Notes: generated by a model from the sequence alone, not told the origin. Positions 1 through 9,731 are shown, counted from the first letter of the stretch. The stretch: 64,000 nucleotides of DNA from Gammaproteobacteria bacterium (GCA_003252455.1 QKED01000011.1:124001-188000), one strand, 5' to 3'. Made by a program: numbers and translations.

Positions 1-128
1 TCGCCCTTCTGTTCGACGTCGAAGCCGGCCTCGTAGATCTCCATGATCTGTCGACCGGCCTGTATGGCCACATCGATAGTGGGTTCGAGTAGCTCGATGG
101 GGGCGATGGTGAAGCCGCTCTCGCTCAT
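1..128 (-). CDS. cysQ: 3'(2'),5'-bisphosphate nucleotidase CysQ (N-terminal fragment, cut by window edge)
   Basis: An ATG at 128-126 opens a leftward frame with no stop up to the window edge (42 codons visible). The visible N-terminus has a helix rich in LLEPTIDVAIQAGRQIMEIY followed by a region reading EQKG. This matches the start of CysQ, an inositol-monophosphatase-fold Mg-dependent phosphatase that removes phosphate from PAP/PAPS in sulfur assimilation. The start overlaps the nudE stop by four bases (ATGA), so the two are probably translationally coupled; nudE-cysQ adjacency is common in gammaproteobacteria. The catalytic motifs lie outside the window, so identity rests on the N-terminus and neighbour. 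Confidence 0.65.
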   Translation of the reverse strand, partial: MSESGFTIAPIELLEPTIDVAIQAGRQIMEIYEAGFDVEQKG

Positions 129-691
129 GCGCGTCGCTCCTGGGCCAGCGCCTCGCGGGCGAGGAAGAGTGCGGCGATGGTGCGCGCCTCGGTGAGGTCG
201 TCACGCGCCACCAACTCGCCGAGGCGTGCCAGCGGCCAGGGTACCACCTCCAACGGCTCGGGTTCGTCACCGGGGAGGCGTGAGGGGTAGAGGTCGCGCG
301 CCAACACCACCTGGGTGGTGTGGCCGATGTAACCGGGGGCGAGGCTCAGTTCGGTGAGCAGGGTGAGGTCGCGGGCGGCGTAGCCCACCTCCTCCTGGAT
401 CTCGCGGTTGGCGGCGGCCAGCGGTGCCTCGCCCGCCTCGATGCGCCCTTTGGGCAGCCCCAGCTCGTAGCGCTCGTTACCGGCACCGTATTCGCGCACC
501 AGGAGCAGCGTCTGGTCGTCGAGCAGTGGTACCACCAGCACGGCGCCAGCGGCGGTGCCGAGCAGCCGCTCGTAGGTCACCTCGCGGCCGTTGGAGAAGC
601 GCAGTTCGAGCTGCTGGATGTGAAAGAGGCGCGTACGCGCGAGGCTTTCGACGTGCAAGATTTGTGGCTTGTGCGAATCGCTGGCGGACAT
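125..691 (-). CDS. nudE: ADP compounds hydrolase NudE (Nudix)
   Basis: 188 aa, the usual NudE length. It carries a complete Nudix box around residues 80-102: GRIEAGEAP, then REIQEEVG, matching the G-x5-E-x7-REUXEEXGU pattern whose glutamates bind Mg. The family hydrolyses ADP-ribose, NADH and Ap3A in the cytosol. The N-terminus (residues 15-45) reads as the beta-rich dimerisation region of NudE/NudF proteins. The gene is followed by cysQ with an ATGA overlap and is divergent from yrfG, the same trio seen in Enterobacteria and relatives. The alternative is the closely related NudF ADP-ribose pyrophosphatase; the neighbours favour NudE. Confidence 0.9.
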   Translation of the reverse strand: MSASDSHKPQILHVESLARTRLFHIQQLELRFSNGREVTYERLLGTAAGAVLVVPLLDDQTLLLVREYGAGNERYELGLPKGRIEAGEAPLAAANREIQEEVGYAARDLTLLTELSLAPGYIGHTTQVVLARDLYPSRLPGDEPEPLEVVPWPLARLGELVARDDLTEARTIAALFLAREALAQERRA

Positions 692-791
692 GCTGGGGCT
701 CTCACGGCCTCTTTACGGCGTGGTCGCATGATAACCTGCCGCTTCCCCCATGGCATCCGCTCAAAAGGGATACTTATACATAGGAGTCTCT

Positions 792-1445
792 ATGCTCGAT
801 TGGTCCCGCATCGACACCGTGCTGCTCGATATGGACGGCACCCTGCTCGACCTGCACTTCGATAGCCACTTCTGGCTCGAACACGTGCCGCTGCGCTATG
901 CGCAGAAGCACGCCATCTCGGTCGAGGAGGCGAAGGCGCAGCTCTTCCCGCGCATGCGCGAGATGGAGGGGACCATCGACTGGTACTGCATCGACTTCTG
1001 GAGCCGTGAACTGGACATGGATATCGCCCTGCTCAAGGAGGAGGTCGACCACCTCATCGCCGTCTTCCCGCACGTGCGCGAGTTTCTCGATGCGGTGCGC
1101 GCCAGCGGGCGGCGCGCAGTGCTGGTGACCAACGCGCACATGAAGTCGCTGGCGCTGAAGATGGAGAGGACGCGCCTCGCCGGTCACCTCGACGCGCTGG
1201 TCTGCGCCCATGACTTTGGCCTACCCAAGGAGGAGGCGCGCTTCTGGGACGCGCTGCGCGAGCGTGAGCCCTTCGACCCGGCGCGCACCCTGTTCATCGA
1301 CGACAGTCCGAGGGTGCTGGAGAGCGCTCGGCGCTATGGCATCGGCCAACTGCTGGCGGTACGGCGACCCGACTCCAAGGGGCCGGTACGTGAGCTGGAC
1401 GGCTTTCAGATGCTCGACACCTTCACCCAGATCATGCCCCACTGA
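792..1445 (+). CDS. yrfG: GMP/IMP nucleotidase (HAD superfamily, YrfG)
   Basis: 217 aa HAD hydrolase. Motif I is DMDGT near residue 12 (nucleophile Asp), motif II is LVTNAH near residue 115, and motif IV is FIDDS near residue 175. YrfG dephosphorylates purine 5'-nucleotides. I start it at the ATG at 792 because TAGGAG lies six bases upstream and the HAD fold begins at once; an in-frame ATG at 750 would add 14 unconserved residues. It is divergent from nudE, sharing a roughly 100-bp intergenic region. Substrate preference comes from the family and the nudE/cysQ neighbourhood. Confidence 0.88.
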   Translation: MLDWSRIDTVLLDMDGTLLDLHFDSHFWLEHVPLRYAQKHAISVEEAKAQLFPRMREMEGTIDWYCIDFWSRELDMDIALLKEEVDHLIAVFPHVREFLDAVRASGRRAVLVTNAHMKSLALKMERTRLAGHLDALVCAHDFGLPKEEARFWDALREREPFDPARTLFIDDSPRVLESARRYGIGQLLAVRRPDSKGPVRELDGFQMLDTFTQIMPH

Positions 1446-1610
1446 GCAGCCCGTCGTCGGCAACTGGCGGCGTGGGTCTGCGTTGCGCTAGAGTGGGTCG
1501 CCGTAAGGTGTACGGGGTCGAACGTGGACAGATCTGGGCCGGAGGGTCGAGATGAGGAAGCCCCACGGGGGGCACCGCGAGGCGACCTACCCCGAAGGGG
1601 TGGTGTACGC

Positions 1611-1633
1611 ATTTACACCGGAAAGATGTAAAT
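1611..1633. promoter_or_regulatory. 7-bp perfect inverted repeat just upstream of the GGDEF/EAL gene
   Basis: ATTTACA (1611-1617) and TGTAAAT (1627-1633) are exact inverted copies separated by nine bases. They sit about 20 bases before the downstream start codon, in an AT-rich pocket of the 209-bp yrfG to GGDEF/EAL gap. This could be an operator or a short mRNA hairpin near the ribosome site. The rest of the gap shows no recognisable gene or RNA. Confidence 0.3.
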
Positions 1634-1654
1634 CATGTCCTACACTTAGGCTAG

Positions 1655-4600
1655 GTGGGCCGTGTGAGGTCTACGGTGTTAGTCCTTTCACGGATCCTCG
1701 GGGGGCCTGTGCGACATCTTCTCGCCGCGATGACTCTGCTCGGCAGCCTGCTGTGGGCCCTACCCCTGTTCGCGGTGCACGCCGCGGCCCCACTACCGCT
1801 TACCGAGGGGCAACGCGCCTTCGTCTCCGAGCACCCGATGGTGCGGGTGCGCTACAGCCATTTTCCCCCCTTTCACTTCGAGGAGCAGGGCGAGGCCAAG
1901 GGCATCGCTGTCGAGCTGCTGCGCCGCGTGGGCGAGCTGACCGGTATCCAGTTCCTCTTCATCCATGACCTCGACTGGCCCGGGGCGCTCGACGCCCTCA
2001 CCACCCATCGCCGCTTCGACCTGCTCATCACCGCCAAGCGCACCCCGGAGCGCGAGCAGGTGATGGACTTTACCCACGACTATCTGCGCATGCCCTGGGT
2101 TATCTTCACCCGTGCAGAGGCCCCCTTCATCAGTGGTCTCGACGGCCTCGCCGGCTGGCGCGTGGTGGTGGAGCGCGGCTATGTGATGGAGGGGATCCTG
2201 CGCGAGCATGTCCCCGACGCCCTGGTGGTGCCGGTGGATGGCCTGGCCGAGGAGGCGCTGCGCCGGGTCGCCTCCGGGGGGGCCGACGCCTATGTGGGCA
2301 ATCTCACCGTGGGCAGTTACATCAGCGGTCAACTGGGGTTGACCAACCTCAAGGTGGCCGCCCCCACCGGGCTTGGGGATCACACCCAGGCGATGGCGGT
2401 GCGCAACGACTGGCCGGAGCTGACCACACTGCTCAACCTCGCCCTCGACCGCATCTCGCCCACCGAGCGTGCCGCCATCTACCAGCGCTGGATGACCGTG
2501 AGCTACGAGGATACGGAGCAGGTGCGTAACCTGCGCCTCTGGCTCGCCTTGGCCACCGGCGTGGTGCTCTTCGGCCTCGGCGTGCTGTGGGTCAATCGGC
2601 GCCTGCGCCGCGAGGTACGCCGACGCACCGAGGCGGAGGCGCGTGCGCGTGCCGGTGAGGCGCGTTACCGCGACCTGTTCGAGCAGGTCGACGGCGGTAT
2701 CGCCATCTATCAGTCGGTGGATGGGGGGCGCGACTTCCGTTTTGTCGAGTTCAACCGCGCGGCGGAGGTGATCAACCACACCCCGCGCGAGGTGGTCCTG
2801 GGGCGCAACGTCACCGAGGTCTTTCCCGGGGTCGGCGAGGTGGGGCTGTTGGCCCTGCTGCGCCAGGTCTCCGAGGATGGGGAGCCACGTCGGCTGCCGA
2901 TCACGGCCTATCAGGACGAGCGCCTCACCCTGTGGGTGGAGAACTACGTCTTTCGCCTCTCCGATGGCTGTGTGGTGGCCCTGCACACCGACCAGACCCG
3001 CGCGCAACGGACCCGCGTCGAGCTGGAGCGGTTGAGCCACGGCCTGGAGCGTGCGCAGGCCATCGCCCTGCTCGGTAGTTGGCAGTGGGATATAGGCGAG
3101 GGGAGGCTCAACTGGTCGGCGGAGATCTACCGCATCTTCGGTCTCAGCCCCTATAGCTTACGTCCCACCTACGAAGACTTTCTCGCCTTCGTCCACCCGG
3201 ACGACCGTGAGCGGGTGAGTGAGGCGGTGGAGCGTGCCCTGGAGGACCCGGCGGTCGGCTACCGTATCGAGCACCGTGTAGTGCGCCGTGGCGGCGAGGT
3301 GCGCCACGTGGTGGAGATCGGCGAGGTGGAGCGGGACTCGCAGGGGCAACCCTTCTGCATGTTCGGCACGGTGCAGGATGTGACCGAACAGCGCCAGATG
3401 GAGGAGCGCCTGCAGCTGGCGCACAAGGTGCTTCAGAGTGCCAGTGAGGCGATCGTCATCACCGACCCCAAGGGGGTGATCCTGGAGGTCAACCCGGCCT
3501 ACGAGAGCATCATGGGCTACACCCAGGCGGAGGTAGTGGGGCGCACGCCACACTACGTCTCCTCCGGTCACCACGACCGCGAGTTCTATCAGGCCATGTG
3601 GCGCGAGCTGACCGAGCGCGGGCGCTGGGAGGGTGAGATCTGGGACCGTCGTCGCAGCGGCGAGGTGTTTCCCCAGTGGCTGAGCATCAGCACGATCCGC
3701 AACAGCCTCGGCGAGGTGGTCAACTATGTCGGTATCTTCCTCGACATCAGCCGCCAGAAGGCGGTGGAGCGGCGCCTCGAAGAGCTGGCCTTCAGCGACA
3801 GCCTGACCAACCTACCCAACCGTACCCTGTTTCATGATCGCCTCAAGCAGGGTATCGAGGCGGCACGCCGCGACGGTACACGCCTGGCCCTCATCTATAT
3901 CGACATCGACCGCTTCAAGGATGTGAACGATACCCTCGGCCACGCCGCCGGCGACGAGCTGTTGCGCTATGTGGCGGTGCGCCTCCGGGAGCGGGTGCGT
4001 GGCTCGGACACGGTAGCACGCCTGGGTGGAGACGAGTTCACGCTGATCCTGGGGCGGGTGGGGGAACCCGACACCCTCTCCTCCATCGCCGAGGAGCTCA
4101 ATCAGAAGCTCGCCGAGCCGGTGCACTTGACCTCTGGGCAGGTGCAGCTCAGCGCCTCCATCGGCATCGCCGTCTACCCGGAGGACGGCAGCGACGCCCA
4201 AGCCCTGCTGCAGCATGCCGACCTGGCCATGTACCGGGCCAAGGAGTCGGGGCGTGACAGCTACTGCTTCTACTCCCCCGCCCTGCAGTCGCAGGTACAC
4301 GAACGGGTCACCTTGGAGCACGACCTGCGTCGCGCCCTGGCCGGTGGTGACGAGTTGCTGCTCTACTACCAGCCCAAGGTGCAGCTCGGTGACGGACGCG
4401 TAAACGGGGTGGAGGCGCTGGTACGCTGGTTGCACCCGGAGCGTGGTCTACTCGGGCCGGACCGCTTCATCCCCATCGCCGAGGAGAGCGGACTCATCGT
4501 GCCACTGGGGGATTGGGTGCTGATGGAGGCGTGCCGCCAGTTGGCCAGCTGGGGTCGCGAGCAGGGGTGGGCGATCGGGCTGGCGGTCAACCTCTCTGCA

Positions 4601-5119
4601 CGTCAGCTGTTCAGTGGCGACATCGTCGAGACGGTGCGCCAGGCGCTGGCAAGTAGCGGTCTACCCCCCGAGCGGCTGGAGCTGGAGTTGACCGAGACGG
4701 CGATGATCGGCAACTTCGATAAGGCCATCGACACCCTGCATCGGCTACGCGCCCTGGGCGTCTCCCTGGCCATCGACGACTTCGGTACCGGCTACGCCTC
4801 GCTTCGCTACCTCAAGCAGTTGCCGGTCAACACCCTGAAGATCGACGGCTCTTTCATCCAGGAGTTGGGGGCCAGTGCGGCGCAGTTGGCCGCGGAGAGC
4901 GCCTCTCTGGTGCAGACCATCATCGCCCTGGCCGCCAGTCGCCACCTGAACGTAGTGGCGGAGGGGATCGAACTACCGCACCAGGCGGAGTTCCTGCGTC
5001 GGCATCAGTGTCACGAGGGGCAGGGCTACCTCTTTGGCAAGCCGATGAGTGCCGGAGAGTTGCACCGCTGCCTGCTCGGCGGCGGGCTCACCGTGGCGCC
5101 CTCGACCTCGGCGAAGTAG
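1655..5119 (+). CDS. Membrane receptor with solute-binding, PAS, GGDEF and EAL domains (c-di-GMP turnover)
   Basis: 1154 aa. Signal sequence at residues 20-44; periplasmic SBP_bac_3-type ligand-binding domain at about 48-282; transmembrane helix at about 294-313; three PAS-like segments (about 335-450, 465-580, 590-700); GGDEF domain at 712-870; EAL domain at 890-1140. GGDEF is intact at 791-795, with an RGSD I-site at 782-785, the standard five-residue spacing for product inhibition. EAL is intact at 920-922 and DDFGTGY at 1041-1047, so both cyclase and phosphodiesterase activities are possible. Ligand is unknown; amino acids or small organics are typical for SBP_bac_3. The start is uncertain: GTG 1655, GTG 1664 (AGGTGG upstream) or ATG 1730. 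Confidence 0.9.
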   Translation: MGRVRSTVLVLSRILGGPVRHLLAAMTLLGSLLWALPLFAVHAAAPLPLTEGQRAFVSEHPMVRVRYSHFPPFHFEEQGEAKGIAVELLRRVGELTGIQFLFIHDLDWPGALDALTTHRRFDLLITAKRTPEREQVMDFTHDYLRMPWVIFTRAEAPFISGLDGLAGWRVVVERGYVMEGILREHVPDALVVPVDGLAEEALRRVASGGADAYVGNLTVGSYISGQLGLTNLKVAAPTGLGDHTQAMAVRNDWPELTTLLNLALDRISPTERAAIYQRWMTVSYEDTEQVRNLRLWLALATGVVLFGLGVLWVNRRLRREVRRRTEAEARARAGEARYRDLFEQVDGGIAIYQSVDGGRDFRFVEFNRAAEVINHTPREVVLGRNVTEVFPGVGEVGLLALLRQVSEDGEPRRLPITAYQDERLTLWVENYVFRLSDGCVVALHTDQTRAQRTRVELERLSHGLERAQAIALLGSWQWDIGEGRLNWSAEIYRIFGLSPYSLRPTYEDFLAFVHPDDRERVSEAVERALEDPAVGYRIEHRVVRRGGEVRHVVEIGEVERDSQGQPFCMFGTVQDVTEQRQMEERLQLAHKVLQSASEAIVITDPKGVILEVNPAYESIMGYTQAEVVGRTPHYVSSGHHDREFYQAMWRELTERGRWEGEIWDRRRSGEVFPQWLSISTIRNSLGEVVNYVGIFLDISRQKAVERRLEELAFSDSLTNLPNRTLFHDRLKQGIEAARRDGTRLALIYIDIDRFKDVNDTLGHAAGDELLRYVAVRLRERVRGSDTVARLGGDEFTLILGRVGEPDTLSSIAEELNQKLAEPVHLTSGQVQLSASIGIAVYPEDGSDAQALLQHADLAMYRAKESGRDSYCFYSPALQSQVHERVTLEHDLRRALAGGDELLLYYQPKVQLGDGRVNGVEALVRWLHPERGLLGPDRFIPIAEESGLIVPLGDWVLMEACRQLASWGREQGWAIGLAVNLSARQLFSGDIVETVRQALASSGLPPERLELELTETAMIGNFDKAIDTLHRLRALGVSLAIDDFGTGYASLRYLKQLPVNTLKIDGSFIQELGASAAQLAAESASLVQTIIALAASRHLNVVAEGIELPHQAEFLRRHQCHEGQGYLFGKPMSAGELHRCLLGGGLTVAPSTSAK

Positions 5120-5135
5120 CGCGCGGCGGCGGGCG

Positions 5136-5513
5136 TCAGCGCGTGAAGCGCTTGTCCCACCCCTTGAAGCGGTGGCGGCAGTAGGCCAGCAGCTCGGCGT
5201 AGTTGCGATAGTGGCGCTTGAAGCCGTTCTCCGCCGGGGCGTCCAGTTCGCACCAGTCGTTGCTGTAGCCACGACAGATCTGCGGGCGCTCGGCGTAGAT
5301 ACCGCAACCGCCCCCTTCGAGCAGGTGCGTGCAGGGGTTGTTGACGAGCAGGAACCAGCCGTCTTCGTCCTGATAAATCTGTATATCGCGATGCGATATC
5401 TGCCACAGTAGGTGGTCGAAGTCGGCCATGTTGCGCGGGGTGGAGATGGCCTGGGTGATATAGGTACAGCACTTGTCGTTGGTGCAGCGGCTGCACTTGT
5501 GTTCGTCGCTCAT
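5136..5513 (-). CDS. YkgJ-family cysteine-cluster protein
   Basis: 125 aa. Cysteines occur as KCSRCTNDKCC near residues 6-16, then near 63 (NPC), 73 (GGGC), 84 (ICRG), 91 (DWC) and 115. This is the pattern of the CxxCxxxCC (YkgJ) family, thought to bind zinc or an iron-sulfur cluster; function is unknown. I start at the ATG at 5513 because the cysteine motif begins six residues in and the longer upstream frame is low-complexity and overlaps rhlB. It lies downstream of rhlB on the same strand and converges with the GGDEF/EAL gene, ending 16 bases from its stop. Confidence 0.82.
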   Translation of the reverse strand: MSDEHKCSRCTNDKCCTYITQAISTPRNMADFDHLLWQISHRDIQIYQDEDGWFLLVNNPCTHLLEGGGCGIYAERPQICRGYSNDWCELDAPAENGFKRHYRNYAELLAYCRHRFKGWDKRFTR

Positions 5514-5536
5514 GGCGCTGGCTCGGTCCTGGGCTG

Positions 5537-6805
5537 TTAGCGGGGGCGGTGGGGTCGGCCCTGGCCACGGGGTGGGCCGCGGTGCCGTGGGGATGAGTCG
5601 TCGTGCCGCTCGCGCGGCGCCGGTGGGAGGGTCTGGGCGAGCAGCTCGGCGCTCACCGGTAGGCTCGGGATCTTGCGCCCGATGTACTGCTCCAGGTCCA
5701 GCAACGCGAAGGCGTAGCGCTCGCAGGCAAAGGTGATCGCCTTGCCGTGCTGTCCGGCGCGCCCGGTGCGACCGATGCGATGCACGTAATCTTCGGGGTC
5801 CTGTGGCAAGTCGTAGTTGAAGACGTGGCTCAGGTCGGGGATATGCAGCCCCCGGGCCGCCACATCGGTGGCGACCAAGAGTTGTAGTTCGCCCTCGTTG
5901 AGGCGACCGAGCAGCTGTTGGCGCTTGCGCTGTGGCACGTCGCCGGAGAGCACGGCGGCACGGTAGCCATTGCCCACCAAGAGGCGCTCCACCCGTTCGG
6001 CACACCCCTTGGTGTTGACGAAGACCAGTGCCCGTTCGGGCGTCTCGCGTCGAAGCAGGCCGACGAGTAGGGCGAGTTTCTCATCGTCGGCGGGGTAGTA
6101 GAGGCTCTCCTCGATCTGCCCCTGGGTGGTGGCGCTTGGTTCGATGGCCACCTGGTGGGGGTTGTTCATGTGTTCATAGGCCAGCTCAGTGACGCGTAGC
6201 GAGAGGGTGGCAGAGAAGAGCTGGTTGAGCCGTGCAGTGGGTGGGGGCATGCGCCGCAGCAGGAAACGGATATCCTTGATGAAGCCGAGGTCGAACATGC
6301 GATCGGCCTCGTCGAGCACCAGCGCCTCGATGTGGCGCAGGTCGAAGACATGCTGCTTGAAATAGTCGATGAGCCGCCCGGGGGTGCCGATGAGCAGGTC
6401 GACCCCTGCCTCGATCGCCTGACGCTGACGCTGATAGTCGGTACCGCCGTAGGCGAGGGCGAGGCGCAACTCGGTGTAGGCGGCCAACTGCGTGGCGTCT
6501 TTGTGGATCTGGATCGCCAGCTCGCGGGTCGGGGCCAGGATCAGCGCCCGCGGCTGGTTGGACCGCCGCTGTGGGTCGTCGGGCCGGGTGAGCAGGCGCT
6601 GTAGCAAGGCGATGAGAAAGGCGGCACTCTTGCCGGTGCCGGTCTGCGCCTGGCCAGCGACATCCTCGCCCGCCAGGGAGAGGGGTAGGGCGCGCGCCTG
6701 GATCGGTGTGCAGTAGCGAAACCCCGAGGCCTCGATGCCCTGACGCAGGGAGGGGGCCAGGGGTAGGTCGGCAAAGGCTTGCTCGGTCAGGTGTTGCTCG
6801 GTCAT
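5537..6805 (-). CDS. rhlB: ATP-dependent RNA helicase RhlB (DEAD box)
   Basis: 422 aa. The N-terminus [18 protein letters not shown] matches RhlB. Q motif with GFRYCTPIQ near 29; Walker A AQTGTGKS near 50; APTRELA near 86; LDEADRM near 162; FSATLS near 195; [10 protein letters not shown] near 310; [10 protein letters not shown] near 335. The C-terminal tail is rich in Arg/Pro/His, as expected for RNA contact. RhlB unwinds structured RNA in the degradosome. Its divergent placement next to trxA and rho is the canonical gammaproteobacterial arrangement. The ATG at 6805 is chosen because upstream in-frame residues do not resemble the family. Confidence 0.95.
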   Translation of the reverse strand: MTEQHLTEQAFADLPLAPSLRQGIEASGFRYCTPIQARALPLSLAGEDVAGQAQTGTGKSAAFLIALLQRLLTRPDDPQRRSNQPRALILAPTRELAIQIHKDATQLAAYTELRLALAYGGTDYQRQRQAIEAGVDLLIGTPGRLIDYFKQHVFDLRHIEALVLDEADRMFDLGFIKDIRFLLRRMPPPTARLNQLFSATLSLRVTELAYEHMNNPHQVAIEPSATTQGQIEESLYYPADDEKLALLVGLLRRETPERALVFVNTKGCAERVERLLVGNGYRAAVLSGDVPQRKRQQLLGRLNEGELQLLVATDVAARGLHIPDLSHVFNYDLPQDPEDYVHRIGRTGRAGQHGKAITFACERYAFALLDLEQYIGRKIPSLPVSAELLAQTLPPAPRERHDDSSPRHRGPPRGQGRPHRPR

Positions 6806-7176
6806 GGCATGGCCCGGGTGTATGGAGGCCGTTACGAGGGCCTCGTAAAGAGGGGGCGAAGGGCCCCGGCTCAGGGCGTATCGTGGCCTGCTCAAGGGCT
6901 TGCAATGGGGGGCGGATTGGGCTCAAATGGGCGCGTCCACCACCCTGGGGACGGTGGGCCGCGAGGCCAACGTCCCGGTACCGCACCCGCCACGCGGGGG
7001 CTGACCCACCATACCAGAAACAGACCCCCGGGTGATGCCATTTATCCGTCCAGACGCTACACTATCGACTCAAATCGAGCGTGTACTGGGGCTTTAACCT
7101 CACCACAGGTGTGCGCCGGAGGCCGCCGCGAGTCGCGCCGCCCCGGTGATTATTTCTCTTCTTGGAGGCACAGACC
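6806..7176. other. Divergent intergenic region between rhlB and trxA
   Basis: 371 bp with no convincing gene. It must hold the promoters for both divergent genes. A TACACT hexamer at 7058-7063 is a possible -10 element toward trxA, without a good -35. A GGAGG ribosome site for trxA lies at 7164-7168. No terminator or structured RNA is evident. Confidence 0.5.
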
Positions 7177-7503
7177 TTGAGCGAAAAAATCGTTTACGTC
7201 ACTGATGACAACTTCGATGCCGAAGTCACCAATGCAAGCAGCCCCGTGCTGGTCGACTACTGGGCCGATTGGTGCGGTCCGTGCAAGATGATCGCGCCGA
7301 TCCTCGACGAGATCGCCGAGGAGTACGATGGCCGTCTCAAGGTGGCCAAGCTGAACATCGACGAGAACCCCAACACCCCGCCGAAGTTCGGCATTCGCGG
7401 CATCCCCACCCTGATGCTGTTCAAGGGTGGCAAGGTCGAGGCCACCAAGGTGGGCGCCGTCTCCAAGTCCCAGTTGACCGCCTTTATTGACAGCAATCTC
7501 TAA
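7177..7503 (+). CDS. trxA: Thioredoxin 1
   Basis: 108 aa. Active site WCGPC near residue 32 and conserved cis-Pro loop GIRGIPT near 73. Near-identical to enterobacterial TrxA throughout (for example KLNIDENP). It is the general cytosolic disulfide reductase. The start appears to be TTG at 7177: GGAGG lies at 7164-7168 with an eight-base spacer, and [12 protein letters not shown] matches the family N-terminus directly after it. A TTG at 7162 is in frame but would sit before the Shine-Dalgarno. Upstream of rho, as in Escherichia coli. Confidence 0.96.
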   Translation: MSEKIVYVTDDNFDAEVTNASSPVLVDYWADWCGPCKMIAPILDEIAEEYDGRLKVAKLNIDENPNTPPKFGIRGIPTLMLFKGGKVEATKVGAVSKSQLTAFIDSNL

Positions 7504-7761
7504 AGCGGACTACCATCGGGCACCCGTGGGCGCGAGCCTCACGCGTGCCCGAGATCGGGTGGAGAGTTCCCGATCGCTTCGGCCAAGTGCCGGCCCAAGG
7601 CACCTTTACACTAAAACGAATTAGATAGAGCATTTTCGCGAGCGCCGCCCTGGCTGCATCGTGGTTTCACATCCCCAACCCCACTCCGGTATCCAGCCCT
7701 CCCGGCCACAGCGCGCCGCTGATCCTGCACCGCCTGTGCCCCCTACGGACATTCAAGACAG
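7504..7761 (+). promoter_or_regulatory. rho leader region
   Basis: 258 bp between trxA and rho with no coding potential. In Enterobacteria the corresponding leader carries the rho promoter and sites of Rho autoattenuation; that role is inferred here from position. It contains C-rich stretches (7661-7745) that could serve as Rho-utilisation sequence, and an AT-rich pocket at 7606-7635 (TTTACACTAAAACGAATTAG) that could hold the promoter. Confidence 0.45.
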
Positions 7762-9018
7762 ATGAATCTCACCGAACTTAAGTTAATGAGCGCCGCCCAG
7801 CTGATCGATATTGCCCACGATATGGGCATCGAAGGGGTGTCGCGCTCGCGTAAGGAGCAGGTGATCTTCGCCCTGCTCAAGGCCCACGCCAAGAGCGGCG
7901 AGGATATCTACGGTGACGGCGTCTTGGAGATCCTGACGGACGGCTTCGGATTCCTGCGTTCCGGTAGCGCCTCCTATCTGGCCGGGCCCGACGACATCTA
8001 CGTCTCGCCCAGCCAGATTCGTCGTTTCAACCTGCGCACCGGTGATACCGTCTCGGGCAAGATTCGCCCGCCTAAGGAGGGGGAGCGCTACTTCGCCCTG
8101 CTCAAGGTCGACGAGATCAACTACGAGCCGCCGGAGAACGCCAAGAACAAGGTTAACTTCTCCAACCTCACCCCGCTGCACGCCAACGAGCGCCTGACCC
8201 TGGAGCTGGGCAACGGCAGCACCGAGGACATCACCGCCCGCGTCATCGACCTGGTGGCGCCCATCGGTAAGGGCCAGCGCGCCCTGGTGGTCTCCCCGCC
8301 CAAGGCGGGTAAGACCATGATGTTGCAGAATATCGCCCAGTCCATCACCACCAAGTGCCCCGACTGCTACGTCATCGTCCTGCTCATCGACGAGCGCCCG
8401 GAGGAGGTGACCGAGATGCAGCGCTCGGTGCGCGGTGAGGTGATCTCCTCCACCTTCGACGAGCCCGCCGCACGCCACGTGCAGGTGGCCGAGATGGTGA
8501 TCGAGAAGGCCAAGCGTCTGGTCGAGCACAAGCGTGACGTGGTCATCCTGCTCGACTCCATCACCCGTCTGGCGCGCGCCTACAACACCGTGGTGCCGAG
8601 CTCCGGCAAGGTGCTCACCGGTGGTGTCGACGCCAATGCCCTGCATCGCCCCAAGCGCTTCTTCGGCGCCGCGCGTAACATCGAGGAGGGCGGCTCGCTG
8701 ACTATCGTCGCCACCGCCCTGATCGACACCGGCTCGCGCATGGACGACGTGATCTACGAGGAGTTCAAGGGTACCGGCAACATGGAGATCCACCTGGATC
8801 GCCGCATCGCCGAGAAGCGCCTCTACCCCGCCATCAACATCAACCGCTCCGGCACCCGCCGCGAGGAGCTGCTCACCCACCCGGACGAGCTGCAGAAGAT
8901 GTGGATCCTGCGCAAGCTCCTGCACCCGATGGACGAGCTGGCGGCGATGGAGTTCCTCCACTCCAAGCTGCGTGCCTCCAAGACCAACATCGACTTCTTC
9001 GAATCGATGAAGCGCTGA
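7762..9018 (+). CDS. rho: Transcription termination factor Rho
   Basis: 418 aa, standard length. N-terminal helical domain ([18 protein letters not shown]), cold-shock-like RNA-binding domain at about 50-125 (GFGFLRS), then the RecA-like ATPase with P-loop PPKAGKTMM near 177-185, Walker [17 protein letters not shown] near 260, and the R-loop/arginine finger region near 350. Hexameric RNA helicase that terminates transcription. Followed by a strong intrinsic terminator. Preceded by trxA in the classical order. Confidence 0.98.
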   Translation: MNLTELKLMSAAQLIDIAHDMGIEGVSRSRKEQVIFALLKAHAKSGEDIYGDGVLEILTDGFGFLRSGSASYLAGPDDIYVSPSQIRRFNLRTGDTVSGKIRPPKEGERYFALLKVDEINYEPPENAKNKVNFSNLTPLHANERLTLELGNGSTEDITARVIDLVAPIGKGQRALVVSPPKAGKTMMLQNIAQSITTKCPDCYVIVLLIDERPEEVTEMQRSVRGEVISSTFDEPAARHVQVAEMVIEKAKRLVEHKRDVVILLDSITRLARAYNTVVPSSGKVLTGGVDANALHRPKRFFGAARNIEEGGSLTIVATALIDTGSRMDDVIYEEFKGTGNMEIHLDRRIAEKRLYPAININRSGTRREELLTHPDELQKMWILRKLLHPMDELAAMEFLHSKLRASKTNIDFFESMKR

Positions 9019-9071
9019 GCGTCACGACCGCTGTCCGCCAGAGGGCCGGTCGAGCGCGTATAGAGCGAGCC

Positions 9072-9099
9072 AAAGGGTGGGGTCTCCCCACCCTTTTTT
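9072..9099 (+). terminator. Rho-independent terminator after rho
   Basis: An 11-bp perfect stem, AAAGGGTGGGG (9072-9082) with CCCCACCCTTT (9086-9096), a three-base loop, and a T run to 9099. About 55 bases after the rho stop. Confidence 0.92.
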
Positions 9100-9211
9100 C
9101 GTCTCGGTGTCCACCGCGGTCGCAGGCCGCTCTGCCTCCCCCTACTTCGGGTGTTCAAAATTACCCGAGCGCTCAGTAGACTGAGGCGAGTGACCCGTGC
9201 AGGAGATGGCC

Positions 9212-9532
9212 ATGAGCCTCAGCGACGACGGCATCGACTTCGACCAGCTGGCCCGCTTGGCGCGTGACGACCCCGAGCGCTTCGAGCAGGTGCGCGCACT
9301 GCTCATCGAGCGCGCCATCGTCGGTCTGCCCGAGGGGCAACGCCAGCGCATCCGCGCCCTGCAGTGGCGCATCGACCAGACCCGGCGTCTCGCCCCCACC
9401 CCCCAGGCCGCCAACCACACCCTCTCGGAGATGATGTGGGGGGCCCTCGACCGCCTCGCCGATCTCCTCAACGGCGAGGCCCAGACCAAGCGTGCCCCCG
9501 TGTTGCCCTTTCAGCCGCCGCCGCGCGATTAA
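9212..9532 (+). CDS. DUF3135 domain protein
   Basis: 106 aa, all-helical and soluble. FDQLARLARDDPERFE near the start and the ALQWRIDQTRRLAPTPQAA / SEMMWGALDRLADLL pattern in the second half match DUF3135, a small gammaproteobacterial family of unknown function. I start at the ATG at 9212 because AGGAG (9201-9205) is six bases away; the upstream GTG at 9197 and ATG at 9206 are in frame but badly spaced. Stands alone after the rho terminator. Confidence 0.75.
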   Translation: MSLSDDGIDFDQLARLARDDPERFEQVRALLIERAIVGLPEGQRQRIRALQWRIDQTRRLAPTPQAANHTLSEMMWGALDRLADLLNGEAQTKRAPVLPFQPPPRD

Positions 9533-9731
9533 TCGCCCTCTGTTGCTGATTTAATATGTTTGTTTTTATTGGGCACTTAACACCTCTGAAACAGTTGTGT
9601 ATCCAGACACTTGTGTAAACAATTCTTGCCCTTGATTCACACCTCCGGCGTTCACTGCTAGCTTTGCACCAAGCCCGCAAAAAACATGACGGGCAAGACA
9701 AAAAAGCAGCAATGAGTTGAGGTAAGCAGTA

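Noticed and set aside
1793-3040. 415-aa open frame on the minus strand
   Set aside because: Antisense to the GGDEF/EAL receptor; His/Gly/Leu-rich shadow typical of high-GC DNA.
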